DNA of 64,000 nt from Bacteroidota bacterium. GTDB lineage: Bacteria; Bacteroidota; Ignavibacteria; Kryptoniales; JAKASW01. The stretch covers positions 1 to 64,000 of the forward strand of contig JAJZNW010000015.1 in assembly GCA_021811615.1 (NCBI GenBank), in the 5' to 3' direction. The stretch's first letter is position 1, and each line of letters opens with the position of its first letter. Below are positions 46,101 through 54,839 of the stretch, in pieces. The notes beneath the pieces were generated by a model. The model ran no database searches. It had not been told where the DNA came from and worked only from the letters and a program-made list of their open reading frames with translations. The position numbers and the translations under genes are program-made.

Positions 46101-49100
46101 CCGTACTTCAAGCTGATCGAGTCGGGATAGCTCAGTGTGTAATCAGCCACCGTGGCCATGTCCGTACTATCGGTGGGAGCGTAAATGGCATCGCTGTCCG
46201 CCACTCCTCCGCTTGTGACAGCCCCGTGCTGAACGAATTCCCCCCAATCGGTTGTTCCCGATCCATTCGGCGTCTGCCATCCAGTTGAGGTCTTGACGAA
46301 CGGTTTTATGGAAGTTGTCCAGTTATTCAAACTGTCGGCTGAGTAAACAGTGGCGCTGAAAATGCTGTCCCTAAGATCTATTATCGAAAGGACAGGAGTC
46401 ACTCCGGTTCCGCTCACACTGACATATTGTGATGCCGAGTCTGCGCTGGTATTCGATATCGTACCGGAGTAAGCTGTCGCAGAAGCCGGCGCAAACTTCA
46501 CCCAGACGGTGTCCATTATCGTACCACTAGTTTCGTTCAGACTTATCGAGTCTGAATAGCTTCCGCTTTCAGACCGGGACACAAGGAAGCCGTTCGGCGC
46601 CTGCACTGTCACAGGCGATATCAGGTTGCTGCCATAGACTATGTAGGTCTGGACTGCTGAACTCGTGTTTAGAGGGACTGCCCCGAAGTTGATATTCCCG
46701 GGATTTACGGTAATTGAAGGCGGCGGGGCTACGGTTTCGAAATTCCAGACGGGCGACCAACCTCCGCTTCCAGCGGCATTGCTCGCATTCACGCGCCAGT
46801 AGTACTTCGTGCTGTTCGCAAGCCCTCCGATCACTTCCGTAGTATCGGCAAGGTTCGATTGGTCAAATTTAGTCGAGAGAAAAGTAGAATCAGCCGATAC
46901 CTGGAGCCTGTAACTTTCTGCGCCCTGGGACACATGCCATGTAAGGATTGGGGACGTTGCTATCCCTGACGATCCATTTGAAGGAGTGGAAAGCATAGGT
47001 GGATATGGAGCTGAACTCACTGAGAATGAATCCGGGCCGCCGAACTCTCCTGCACCACTTGGATTAGTACCCTGGACTTGCCAGTGATATTCCTTGCCCG
47101 CCGTCAGTGTCACGACGTTTAGGGTATCGGAAGTCGAGTCATTTATTACAAAAGTCCCGAACGAAAGATTAGCTGATACCTGCCAATGATATTCCGAAGC
47201 ACCCGGTGCGGCGCTGCACTTCAGAGTGTCGACATCCGGTTGATTGAAAGCATTGTTCAACGGGCTAAGGAGTGTAGGTGTGGCGATAGGCGTAGCGCTC
47301 ACCTCATTACTATACCCGCTTTGTAGACCCATGCTGTCAACCGCGGCAAGTTTGAAATAATAAGTCATTCCATTTGTCAGCCCGGTTTCAACCAGTGTGG
47401 TATCATTTATACCCAAAGCAGAATCGACTAACGTCTCACTTCCGGAAGTCTTTCCGAGGTAAAGGCGATATTCCAGGAAGTCTGGCTCGGAATTTCTGTC
47501 ACACTTTATGACAACTTGCCCGCTCCCTGCGATTGCATTCACGCCTTTGGGAGCCGCAGGTGAATCCCATCCGTTACTGTGAAACAGCGAGTCTATCTCA
47601 GCCTTACCGATTGCGTAGTTATAAATCCGAATGCCGTCGATCTTTCCATCGAATCCAGCGGTGCCCTCGCTCCCGAGCGTGTTGTAACCGTATCCAATCT
47701 CCAAGTCTTGTGAAGTCGCAGGACTCATTAGAAAGTTCTCAGTGTTTTCTAACTTTCCGTCCCAATACAGCGACGCTATTTGTGTCGAGCTGTCATATGT
47801 GAAGACAACCTGGTGCCATGTGTTTGATGTAAGGGTATCGGTACAGTAAAATCCTTGCCAGGCGCCGCTGTGAGACGGCTCCGCTCCAACGAAATATCCG
47901 TTGCCCACAAAAATCGCCCACCCATCACTCCCTTTAGCCGCCTTGTTAATTATCGTCGGAGCATTTACGGCCGGAAGGGAGTCAAGATAGTCTATCCAGC
48001 ACATTACAGAGACACTACTAGACTGGAGAGAGCTGTTGTTGCCGCAGTTAATGTTTTGAGAGATACCGTCGAATTGGTATGCCGCGTTGGGATTGCCGAA
48101 TCGGTCGGAAGTGAGAGATGCTCCGTTTACGGTTCCATTGTTTCCGTTTCCGCTGGAGTCGCTGGCATCTCCGGTGAATGGGTACCATGCTACGAGGCCC
48201 TGTGAAAGAACATTCGGCGCTGCCTTTGCCTCGTTGCTGAATCCGCTCTCCAAGCCGGAGCTGTCCACTGCGGTAATCTTGAAATAATAAGTTTTACCGT
48301 TTGTCAGCCCGGTTTCTGTCTGGGTCGTATCCGCTATTCCGCCTGTCGCAGAATCGACTAATACTTCTCCGCCTGATGTTGTGCCGCGATAAATGCGATA
48401 TCGTAGGAAGCCAGACCCGGTATTCTCATCCCACCTTAGCGTCACCTGCTCGCTGCCGGCGTAGGCCGAAAGATTTTGAGGCGGTGCCGGGGCACCATTT
48501 GCAACAACCTTGAGAGCGATGCTCTTCGCACCTTCGAATCCACTCGAATCAACGGAAGAAATCCTGTAAAAATAAGTTCCGAGCGCGGGCACGATATCTT
48601 GCATGGACAAAGAAGCGGTTGAATCTACGAGCACCACGTCGTTCGAATCTGTGCCGCGATATATCCTGTATTTCATCAAAGGTGCAGCACCGCCGCCATT
48701 TTGCCATGACAAATTCACCGTTGTGTCGATGACATTTGCGTTCAAATTCACCGGTGGAAGCTGCAGATCAAACTCTTGTGGCGGGCGTATTACATCCGAA
48801 ATCCTGACTTCATCTATCTTTCCGTCGACAAAATAAACGGGGCTCGAGCCGTTGCGCCCTATGTACAAAGGGTCGCTGGTAGTCGTCAGGTTAGCGGAAG
48901 CGATCGTCGTATCCTCACTGAGCACGCCGTCTATATATATCTTGAACTCCTTCGTTGAATTGTCGAAACTGGCGGCCACGTGTGTCCATGTGTTTAGCTG
49001 AATCGGAGCGGAGGTCTGCGCTTCCTGCCAGGGATATCCAGAATAAACCCCAAACCCGACCTGGTTGCTTGGATTGACATAAAGCTGATACGCACCGGAT

Positions 49101-51529
49101 GAGGCAGGGTTGATATCCTTCGAGAGAAGATTTTGATTCTGAGAAACGGCCAGGTCGACCCACATTTCGACGGTTATTTGATTTGTCATATCGAGCGAAC
49201 CAGCATCGTTGACCTGCAAATAGTCCGACGAGCCATTGAAGCTTCTACCTTCTCCGAATCTGCCGGCTGATATACCGGTTCCGACTGCAGTCGCGTTGTT
49301 TCCAAAGGCACTGGCATCTACTGCCGTCGAGCCGCTCGTTTCATCCATGTGCAGAAGCAAAACGGTACTTGTATCGGGATTATACTCATAAAGAGAATTA
49401 AGCAAGGAGGGCCTCGTCAGCACTTCATTTGAATAAGCACTCTCCAGCCCAGTGCTGTCAACTGCACTTACCTTGAAATAATACGTTGTTCCATTGAGGA
49501 GTCTCTGTTCCACCTTCGTTGTATCCGCTGCCCCACCCGAAGTTGAGTCGGCCAGAACTTCTCCGCCCGACGTAGTGCCGCGATAAATGCGATATCGCAA
49601 GACGCCAGAGCCGGTATCCTCATCCCACCTAAGCGTCACCTGACCGCTGCCGGCAACAGCGGCGAGATTTTGAGGAACTAAAGGGACTGAATTGTCCGTT
49701 GAGCTGACCGACCTATAAACTCCACCACCATTCGTAGCCGCAAAAACGTAGCCAGCTGAGTCAATAGCAAGTGAATAAACATTAGTATTTGTGAGTCCGC
49801 TGTTTATTTGCGTCCACGATGTGCCGTTATCCGTCGAATAGTATATGCCGCTGCCATAGACTCCCGCGAATATATAGCCCGACGAGTTGATTGAAAGTGA
49901 GGTAACCTCCGCGCTTGGGAGGCCATTGTTCACTGCGCTCCAATTTGTTCCATTGTTTGTCGATAGATAAACTCCACCATCGGTTCCCGCGAATATGTAG
50001 CCCAAGGAATTGACGGCAAGTGCATGGACATTTGTATTTCCTAGGCCACTGTTAGACGGCGCCCAAGACGATCCGTTATTCGTTGATGTGTACACGCCAT
50101 AGCCGTAAACACCGGCGAAGATGTAACCGGAGGAGTTGATGGTCAGCGCCAGAACCTCTGTGTTTGGTAATCCGCTACCCACTGAAGTCCAATTCGACCC
50201 ATTGTCCGTTGACAGGTACACGTCGGCACCATTCGTTCCTGCAAATATGTCGCCAGATGAGTCAAATGCGAATGAATAAACATATTTGTCTATTAAACCG
50301 ATATTAACGGCACCCCAACTCGCTCCATTATCCGTTGTCAAAAACACACCGGAGCCATTAGTTGCGGCAAGAACGTACCCTTTCGAATTGATGGCTAATG
50401 AAGTAACATTGGCATAATCAATTGACCGGCCGGTAATCGAATGTGTCCAATTCGTTCCATTGTCTGTGGACAAAAAGATGCCACGCATCCAAGTCCCTAC
50501 GAAAACAGTCCCCGCTGAATTGATCAAGAGGGATCTCGCGTCTACATCTGTCAAAGCACTGTTTAGAGCTTTCCAGTTTGTCCCATCATTTGTAGATACA
50601 CACACATTGCCTAAATCGGTTCCAGCGATAACGTAACCAGACGAGTTGATAGCGAGAGAAGAAATCAAGGTGCTCGCCAGTCCGTAATTTATTGCTGTCC
50701 AGCTTGTTCCGCCATTCGTTGATACGTAGACACCATCACCCGAGCATCCTGCGAAAATATCCCCGGCAGAGTTGACAGCGAGAGCCTCAACGAAGGCACC
50801 TGTCGAATCGCGACTCACCGACGTCCAGCTCGATCCATTGTCGGTTGATAAGTACACCGTTCCACCAGATGTTCCAGCGAAAAGGTAACCCGACGAGTTA
50901 ATGGCGAGTGAATAGATGGAGTTGCCCGGCAAACCATTGTAGAGCGCGGTCCAACTTGTTCCATTGTCTGTCGACAAATACACATCACCAACCGACCCCG
51001 CCGCAAAGATATTGCCTGACCCATTAATAGCGAGCGAAAAGACCATGCCTCCCGTCCATCCGATATTTGCAGCTGTCCAGATAGCGCCATTATTTGTGGA
51101 TAAATAAACGCCGTCATTTGTCCCGGCAAAGATATATCCCGAGGAATTAATGGCAAAACAGTTGATTGTTGCGCTCGGTAGGCCGTTACTCGTTGCTACC
51201 CAGCTCACGCCATTGTCTGTCGATAAATAAACCCCACTATCCGATCCGGCAAAAATGTAACCCGATGAATTTATGACAAGAGAATAAATGTTCAGATCGG
51301 TTAGTCCATTATTCATAGGGGACCAAGTTGTACCGGCATCAGTCGACAAATAAACACCAGAGCCATCAGTTCCGGCAAAGATGTATCCTGAAGAATTGAC
51401 CGCTAGCGCTTTGACAGTCCCCCCAAAAGGCACATTAGTCTGCGACCAGGAGATCGTATTGGCTTCCGCGTGATATGTAACTGACCCGGAAAGCGCAAAT
51501 ATAAGCAGAAGAAGAAGGGTTCGTCTCAT
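43109..51529 (-). CDS. Giant type IX-secreted protein: beta-propeller repeats, LamG, Fn3 and sorting domain
   Basis: 2806 residues. The signal peptide ends at YHAEA. Residues about 39-620 hold 14 repeats of about 42 residues (SLAINSSGYIFAGT..GVYLSTDNG pattern), enough for two seven-bladed propellers. Then come fibronectin-III domains (RYRIYRGTTSGGE type), two LamG/concanavalin-like domains (about 716-910 and 1113-1316), and a series of Fn3-like domains ending in TYYWRVDAS..WS..WSFTT. A segment like DUF1573/ASPM-SPD2 sits at about 1600 (NPGNINFGAVPL). The last 85 residues form a T9SS sorting domain (YQNYPNPFNPVTVIRFEIP and DVLGRRV). It is predicted to be exported through the type IX system and displayed on the cell surface. 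An adhesin or polysaccharide-binding role is inferred. Confidence 0.92.
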   Translation of the reverse strand: MRRTLLLLLIFALSGSVTYHAEANTISWSQTNVPFGGTVKALAVNSSGYIFAGTDGSGVYLSTDAGTTWSPMNNGLTDLNIYSLVINSSGYIFAGSDSGVYLSTDNGVSWVATSNGLPSATINCFAINSSGYIFAGTNDGVYLSTNNGAIWTAANIGWTGGMVFSLAINGSGNIFAAGSVGDVYLSTDNGTSWTALYNGLPGNSIYSLAINSSGYLFAGTSGGTVYLSTDNGSSWTSVSRDSTGAFVEALAVNSAGDIFAGCSGDGVYVSTNGGTSWTAINYGLASTLISSLAINSSGYVIAGTDLGNVCVSTNDGTNWKALNSALTDVDARSLLINSAGTVFVGTWMRGIFLSTDNGTNWTHSITGRSIDYANVTSLAINSKGYVLAATNGSGVFLTTDNGASWGAVNIGLIDKYVYSFAFDSSGDIFAGTNGADVYLSTDNGSNWTSVGSGLPNTEVLALTINSSGYIFAGVYGYGVYTSTNNGSSWAPSNSGLGNTNVHALAVNSLGYIFAGTDGGVYLSTNNGTNWSAVNNGLPSAEVTSLSINSSGYIFAGVYGSGIYYSTDNGTSWTQINSGLTNTNVYSLAIDSAGYVFAATNGGGVYRSVSSTDNSVPLVPQNLAAVAGSGQVTLRWDEDTGSGVLRYRIYRGTTSGGEVLADSTSGGAADTTKVEQRLLNGTTYYFKVSAVDSTGLESAYSNEVLTRPSLLNSLYEYNPDTSTVLLLHMDETSGSTAVDASAFGNNATAVGTGISAGRFGEGRSFNGSSDYLQVNDAGSLDMTNQITVEMWVDLAVSQNQNLLSKDINPASSGAYQLYVNPSNQVGFGVYSGYPWQEAQTSAPIQLNTWTHVAASFDNSTKEFKIYIDGVLSEDTTIASANLTTTSDPLYIGRNGSSPVYFVDGKIDEVRISDVIRPPQEFDLQLPPVNLNANVIDTTVNLSWQNGGGAAPLMKYRIYRGTDSNDVVLVDSTASLSMQDIVPALGTYFYRISSVDSSGFEGAKSIALKVVANGAPAPPQNLSAYAGSEQVTLRWDENTGSGFLRYRIYRGTTSGGEVLVDSATGGIADTTQTETGLTNGKTYYFKITAVDSSGLESGFSNEAKAAPNVLSQGLVAWYPFTGDASDSSGNGNNGTVNGASLTSDRFGNPNAAYQFDGISQNINCGNNSSLQSSSVSVMCWIDYLDSLPAVNAPTIINKAAKGSDGWAIFVGNGYFVGAEPSHSGAWQGFYCTDTLTSNTWHQVVFTYDSSTQIASLYWDGKLENTENFLMSPATSQDLEIGYGYNTLGSEGTAGFDGKIDGIRIYNYAIGKAEIDSLFHSNGWDSPAAPKGVNAIAGSGQVVIKCDRNSEPDFLEYRLYLGKTSGSETLVDSALGINDTTLVETGLTNGMTYYFKLAAVDSMGLQSGYSNEVSATPIATPTLLSPLNNAFNQPDVDTLKCSAAPGASEYHWQVSANLSFGTFVINDSTSDTLNVVTLTAGKEYHWQVQGTNPSGAGEFGGPDSFSVSSAPYPPMLSTPSNGSSGIATSPILTWHVSQGAESYRLQVSADSTFLSTKFDQSNLADTTEVIGGLANSTKYYWRVNASNAAGSGGWSPVWNFETVAPPPSITVNPGNINFGAVPLNTSSAVQTYIVYGSNLISPVTVQAPNGFLVSRSESGSYSDSISLNETSGTIMDTVWVKFAPASATAYSGTISNTSADSASQYVSVSGTGVTPVLSIIDLRDSIFSATVYSADSLNNWTTSIKPFVKTSTGWQTPNGSGTTDWGEFVQHGAVTSGGVADSDAIYAPTDSTDMATVADYTLSYPDSISLKYGLGDGRQSTYADVRFVVQVKDNNVYTTILDSTVDDSAGWRIFGASLSRWKDSVVTLRLITDPNGVTFEDWSYWADARVEVASAKAPPQSPMLAFPANDTTGADTSLTLTWSASASASSYELQVSTDSTFGTTFLDRAGLTSTSLSLSGLAGGTAYYWRVDAANSAGTSSWSEVWRFTTATGLNTLSAPVLVSPFDSATGLPTQLRFIWNPSPGASTYRLEISTDSTFGTFVIVPNLTLPSDSISTGLFIGTTYYWRVSAANSAGTSTWSDVWHFTTAGGQAQLPPAPILASPVNGATGLPASIRFRWNSSAGARTYELQIATDTSFSAVVSDAAGLTASTDSVDTMLSPGTTYYWRVDASDSAGNSRWSDVWSFTTALPAGPVLAAPSSGTTGLSTSPILSWYRENGSGIYEVEVSADSMFDSYTYDRTAKYDSTAAGLDSQAVNGLAMFTNYYWRVRASYAQVMSEWSQVWSFTTTSGLSVPALLYPFDSSGNIATNPQLSWTGSMYDSTYEIQVSTDSTFANAYYDGRNIPATVQEIPGLSQGARYFWRVDASNSYGSSGWSPVWSFTTFTYPSSISLTEHYTPPASISQTDYEIIGLPGAINIPLSSVMTGTQGKDWNAYWDNGTDQSYFVEYDGSSMFDFTPGKAFWLLSQNSFDIASDFQTVPIDTGDCYSIPLHNGWNLISDPFEKAVNWSDVAAVNGSTNPLWAFTNGSWSQSSTLEPYQGYYFYNSTDLASLRVPYMYSPAPASLRSATKPAAQKNPTVTAMLLDGSGQVSSVSVGLGANQGTADIFSPPAGFERAGMCVIDSSAGSEWKELACDYVDSVGSGRQFDFFVSNKTGQNLDLHFDVGDGFAGYEVYLVDKDLSRSYDLNDTSRIVIPSYNKVKDFAILIGDKSYVDRKLAELVPHEFVLYQNYPNPFNPVTVIRFEIPSTEHVSLTVYDVLGRRVETLMDGEVTPGYYEVPFDGTRYASGVYFYRIVAGRSSQVKKMMLLK
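49706..51415 (-). repeat. 14 tandem repeats of about 126 bp inside the giant gene
   Basis: The repeat unit codes for about 42 residues with the core INSSGYIFAGT and YLSTDNGTSW. Copies differ in sequence, so the array is old or under diversifying pressure rather than freshly duplicated. Copy 8 and the last copy deviate most. Fourteen units would fit two seven-bladed propellers. Confidence 0.85.
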
Positions 51530-51789
51530 TCTAAGTTACGCCCCGCTTGGTTTGCCCTTGTGACACCTCTACGCCCATCGTCAGGTTTGGCAGTCAAGCC
51601 CGTAAGTCCCTCTATAACTTTGTACACGCCAGAATAGCAGCGTCCTTTTGCACGGGTCCATCTCGTCCGGCCAGAAAAAGCCGGATCATGACTTGCACCT
51701 GAACTAGGCATGTTCAAATCGCTCCCCCAATTACACCCCAATCCGGCCTCTTAGGACCGAAAGTATCAATCTCCAACTTCTCCCCTCTT

Positions 51790-52806
51790 TCACCGGCCTG
51801 CTACTCCTTCATATATCACCCAGTCGCTTCCGTAAAACGTCGGTGTCTGAGTCCGGCCGTTCAACCGCCGGGACCAGTATGGTACACCATCGACGTCATC
51901 GTCGACGTAATTGAATATTTCCTTTGCCGTAACCGTGTCGAGCCGGCCAGCCAAAACGTCCGTTTGAATCCCTTTGAGAAAGAAATAAGTGAACAGGCTG
52001 TGCTTCTTCGCATCGTACCAGCCGCTCACCTGGTCGCCGGTCGAACTCGTTATGATCGTCGTGTTGGGAGATGCCATCACATCCTTGTCCACAGTGATGT
52101 ATATCGGGCTGACGTTTGCCAGAAGCGTGCCGTTGACTGCGGCTCCGGAAAAACACGCGTCGAGAACCACGGTGATGTGCTTTAGCTGCTTTGCCTGGTC
52201 GATCTTGTCGAGATTCGAATAAAGAGTCTTAAGTGAATATCCATTCAGGACAACGGAGCTCGGATCGCAGTCCACCGGGACAAGGTATCCCTCCTTCGTC
52301 TCCGGATCGGGAGCACCGTGGCCGCAATAGTATATGAATACCTGACTCAAGCCCTTTCTTACATAATCGTAAAGCTGCCCCTTGTAGTCCGTCTCACTGC
52401 CGAAAACCCGGATCAACTCCCCCTGCGTCGCGTCTTCGAGATATATGATGTTTCCCGGCCTGTACCCCAATGCATCGATGACGTACTTCTTCATAAGCGA
52501 TGCGTCGTTCAACGCGTAATCCACCGACGGTGCGTATTTGTAATCTTTGTTTCCGATAATGACAGCTATCGCGTTCTTCAACACACGGCCTGAAACCGGA
52601 ATGCTGTCCGAAACACTCATCTCATTATCCGCAAGCGGCGTCAACACGCTCTTCTGAATTAACGGCGCCGGGCTGATCGGCAGCTGATTTACGATTGGGC
52701 TGGCCGTCGCCGGCGTCAACGAACCCGGTGCACTGTTCCCTGTCGAAGTCTGCGCGAGTGCAGTCCCCGCAAATGCGATCAAGACGATAAAGATATTTCT
52801 TATCAT
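51790..52806 (-). CDS. Exported caspase-like (peptidase C14) protease
   Basis: 338 residues. Signal peptide ends GTALAQ, then a Thr/Pro/Ser-rich linker to about 78, then a caspase-fold domain. The catalytic His lies in FIYYCGHGAPDPETKEGYLV and the catalytic Cys in HITVVLDACFSGA; both fit the C14 dyad. NAIAVIIGNKDYKYAPSVDY is the typical first strand, and YALNDASLMKKYVIDALGY its following helix. An Asp-rich YVDDDVDG lies near the C-terminus. Secreted caspase-like proteins are rarer than cytoplasmic ones. Downstream is the giant surface protein; upstream, 18 bases away, the small beta protein. Confidence 0.9.
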   Translation of the reverse strand: MIRNIFIVLIAFAGTALAQTSTGNSAPGSLTPATASPIVNQLPISPAPLIQKSVLTPLADNEMSVSDSIPVSGRVLKNAIAVIIGNKDYKYAPSVDYALNDASLMKKYVIDALGYRPGNIIYLEDATQGELIRVFGSETDYKGQLYDYVRKGLSQVFIYYCGHGAPDPETKEGYLVPVDCDPSSVVLNGYSLKTLYSNLDKIDQAKQLKHITVVLDACFSGAAVNGTLLANVSPIYITVDKDVMASPNTTIITSSTGDQVSGWYDAKKHSLFTYFFLKGIQTDVLAGRLDTVTAKEIFNYVDDDVDGVPYWSRRLNGRTQTPTFYGSDWVIYEGVAGR

Positions 52807-52824
52807 GGTTGTATCCCCGCCATC

Positions 52825-53331
52825 CTACGGCCTTCCCGGCGGCGTCGGGAAGGGAATTGCCCCGCTCTTTCCGATCAAGTCGGATTTGTAAAGAACCGCG
52901 GCGGCGGCCCCACCGACCAGAATCACGCCTCCCACGTAGTAAAGCCACGATGCATCACCGCCGGCATCGAGAAGAGTCGCACTTACCTGGAAATAAAAGT
53001 CGCTTCCACTGAGTCCGTCGGGAAAATCGCTGTAAAGGTGCCAGACGATTTGCCTGCTGTTCCCCTCGAAATCCCCCCTGCCCACATCCCCCGTTACATC
53101 GATCGGGATGAACTTGAATCCCTGGAAGCTTTTTCTCCTGAGGATCAGGCTTACCCAGTACGGACGGCTCTTAGGACCGCTGAGATTATAGTTCACGACC
53201 ACGGTACTGTCTACCAGGGAGAACCTGACATTGCTGACCCTGACTTCCTGCGATAGTCCCGGTTTGAATGCCAGGAAAACTGAAGCGAGCATAACCGGAA
53301 AGATCAAGCGGTAGCTGATAGTCTCTTTCAT
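52825..53331 (-). CDS. Exported beta-sandwich protein with C-terminal membrane helix
   Basis: 168 residues from ATG at 53331, which overlaps the previous stop by four bases (ATGA) and has AAAGGAG upstream; the longer frame to 53400 lies inside the previous gene. Signal segment ends near FKPGLSQ. The mature part is a beta-rich domain (SLVDSTVVVNYNLSG, PYWVSLILRRKSFQGFKFIP, IDVTGDVGRG, QIVWHLYSDFPDGLSGSDFY), a pattern seen in Bacteroidota surface proteins although I know no Pfam name. A membrane helix at about 129-145 (LYYVGGVILVGGAAAAVLY) leaves a short proline-rich tail. It is coupled to the DUF4384 protein and precedes the caspase-like gene. Confidence 0.75.
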   Translation of the reverse strand: MKETISYRLIFPVMLASVFLAFKPGLSQEVRVSNVRFSLVDSTVVVNYNLSGPKSRPYWVSLILRRKSFQGFKFIPIDVTGDVGRGDFEGNSRQIVWHLYSDFPDGLSGSDFYFQVSATLLDAGGDASWLYYVGGVILVGGAAAAVLYKSDLIGKSGAIPFPTPPGRP

Positions 53332-54248
53332 TGCTCCTTTCTTATCGTAAATGAAGCAGAAGCTGAAGTCCTCATGTTCTGCGGTATCATGACCAGCCAT
53401 TTCTGAAGATCGAGGATCGCGCTTTTGTATGTCGGGATTATCCCGAGTGCCCCCTTCGTCATGTGAGGCGAGAAGAAGTCGACTCTCTTCTTGAGCGCGA
53501 CAAGGTATAGCATTTCGGTCGCACTGTTCTTTCCCGGAGGCAGCCCCACTCTTAATTTGATGGGAAGAGAGTTCAGCTTTTTCTGAAATCCCGCCGGCCC
53601 ATCCACCGCCGAATATAAATTGTTCGTGAAATACCGATCCGGTATCAGAAGCAATACGGAATCATTCGACATTATGTCGAACAGGTACAAGTAACAATTC
53701 TCGCTTGCGGTAACGGAGAATTTAACGGCATCGTTGATGTCCGGAGATCCCCTGTCAAAGTAAATACTCTTATTCAAATGAATACCGACCTTGAATCCAG
53801 GATCCGGATTCCCCGTATCTTTCGCCACCTTCGCACGAATTTGCACCGTGTAAACCGGGTAGTTGTTCTCGATCAGGAGGTTCTTACTTAAGACTTGTTC
53901 GGCCACGACACGGCCCGCTGTTGTCGAACTGGATAGCTCCGAAAAGACACTGAAGTAATCGCTCTCGACGTTGGCCGAACCCATAGATTCCGCTTTGACT
54001 CCGAAAGTTGCGTCCATGATCCTTATGCCGAGGATATCTCTCACTGCGTTCGCCTCAGCGTCCAGACGTGCCCGCCGCCATCCCTCGTCAGGCGTTACAT
54101 CGGTGCTATAGCATCGGCCGGTCGCGACTGTCCAGCTCGTATCCGATTGAGCGAAAGCCGACGCATGAGCCATGATAAGCAGCAGCACCAGAGAGAGGTA
54201 AAGCCGTATCCAAGGTTGATTCAAAGTGTCAGGCGCATCCAATCTCAA
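53328..54248 (-). CDS. DUF4384-domain envelope protein
   Basis: 306 residues with a signal segment (about 12-33, ending ASAFAQ). The N-terminal half has the flagellar-assembly-T/LPP20-like pattern TGRCYSTDVTPDEGWRRARL and EANAVRDILGI. The C-terminal half is DUF4384: GFKVGIHLNKSIYFDRGSPD, a beta segment SVTASENCYLYLFDI, then VLLLIPDRYF. This is a periplasmic or surface beta domain that often accompanies caspase- or subtilase-like genes. It is the first gene of the minus-strand series that includes the caspase-like, cyclase and M48 genes. Confidence 0.8.
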   Translation of the reverse strand: MRLDAPDTLNQPWIRLYLSLVLLLIMAHASAFAQSDTSWTVATGRCYSTDVTPDEGWRRARLDAEANAVRDILGIRIMDATFGVKAESMGSANVESDYFSVFSELSSSTTAGRVVAEQVLSKNLLIENNYPVYTVQIRAKVAKDTGNPDPGFKVGIHLNKSIYFDRGSPDINDAVKFSVTASENCYLYLFDIMSNDSVLLLIPDRYFTNNLYSAVDGPAGFQKKLNSLPIKLRVGLPPGKNSATEMLYLVALKKRVDFFSPHMTKGALGIIPTYKSAILDLQKWLVMIPQNMRTSASASFTIRKEQ

Positions 54249-54839
54249 ATTCCCATTTCCCTTCTCCTCTCGTTGTGCACGTAACGGATCATTGAAGAAA
54301 TTCTACTGCAGGGCAAAGAAGTCTTCACGTTGACTCAAATCCGGACAAACCGCCGGCAGTCGACCAGCATTTGTTGCCGTCTCGGCTGCGCTACGGCAAT
54401 TTCCGCGTTACTACTCCCCAAGACGAGCAAGACTCAAAGCCACGTATTCAAACGAAACTGCGCCTATGAATCCCTGACGATTCACAGTTTGGCTGCCCCC
54501 ATCAGAGGCGACAGGCCAATTTACTCGGAGACTGTGGTATCATCGTTCTTACGGCGACTTCACAGAGTGAAGAGCCGCCCTTGCAACTCGGGGTTCTTCA
54601 AGTAGGTCGTTTCAGTTGGAGACCGCCGCTGAAAATTTCTTTGGCCTGCTCCCAGAATTCCGGATGACGGGACCAGGAGCCTGCCGGTGAGTCGCCCGAT
54701 GTTTGAGGATGAGCGAATAGGTTTCTTACTATAGCGCACTTAACGATTTGTAGGCAAAAGGGCTTAAATTAGATGAAATCATCGGCATTGCAGTAATTTC
54801 ACATCTTGAGCTTGAATCAGAACCAATCCTGGAAAGATT
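54249..54839. other. 591-base divergent intergenic region
   Basis: It lies between the DUF4384 gene (left) and queA (right) and should hold both promoters. A short hairpin, CTTCAC-AGA-GTGAAG, occurs at 54558-54572. No coding frame has family features or a ribosome binding site. Confidence 0.4.

Noticed and set aside
51526-51741. 71-codon minus-strand open frame upstream of the giant gene
   Set aside because: Overlaps the start of the giant gene by four bases, but its residues show no signal peptide or known fold.
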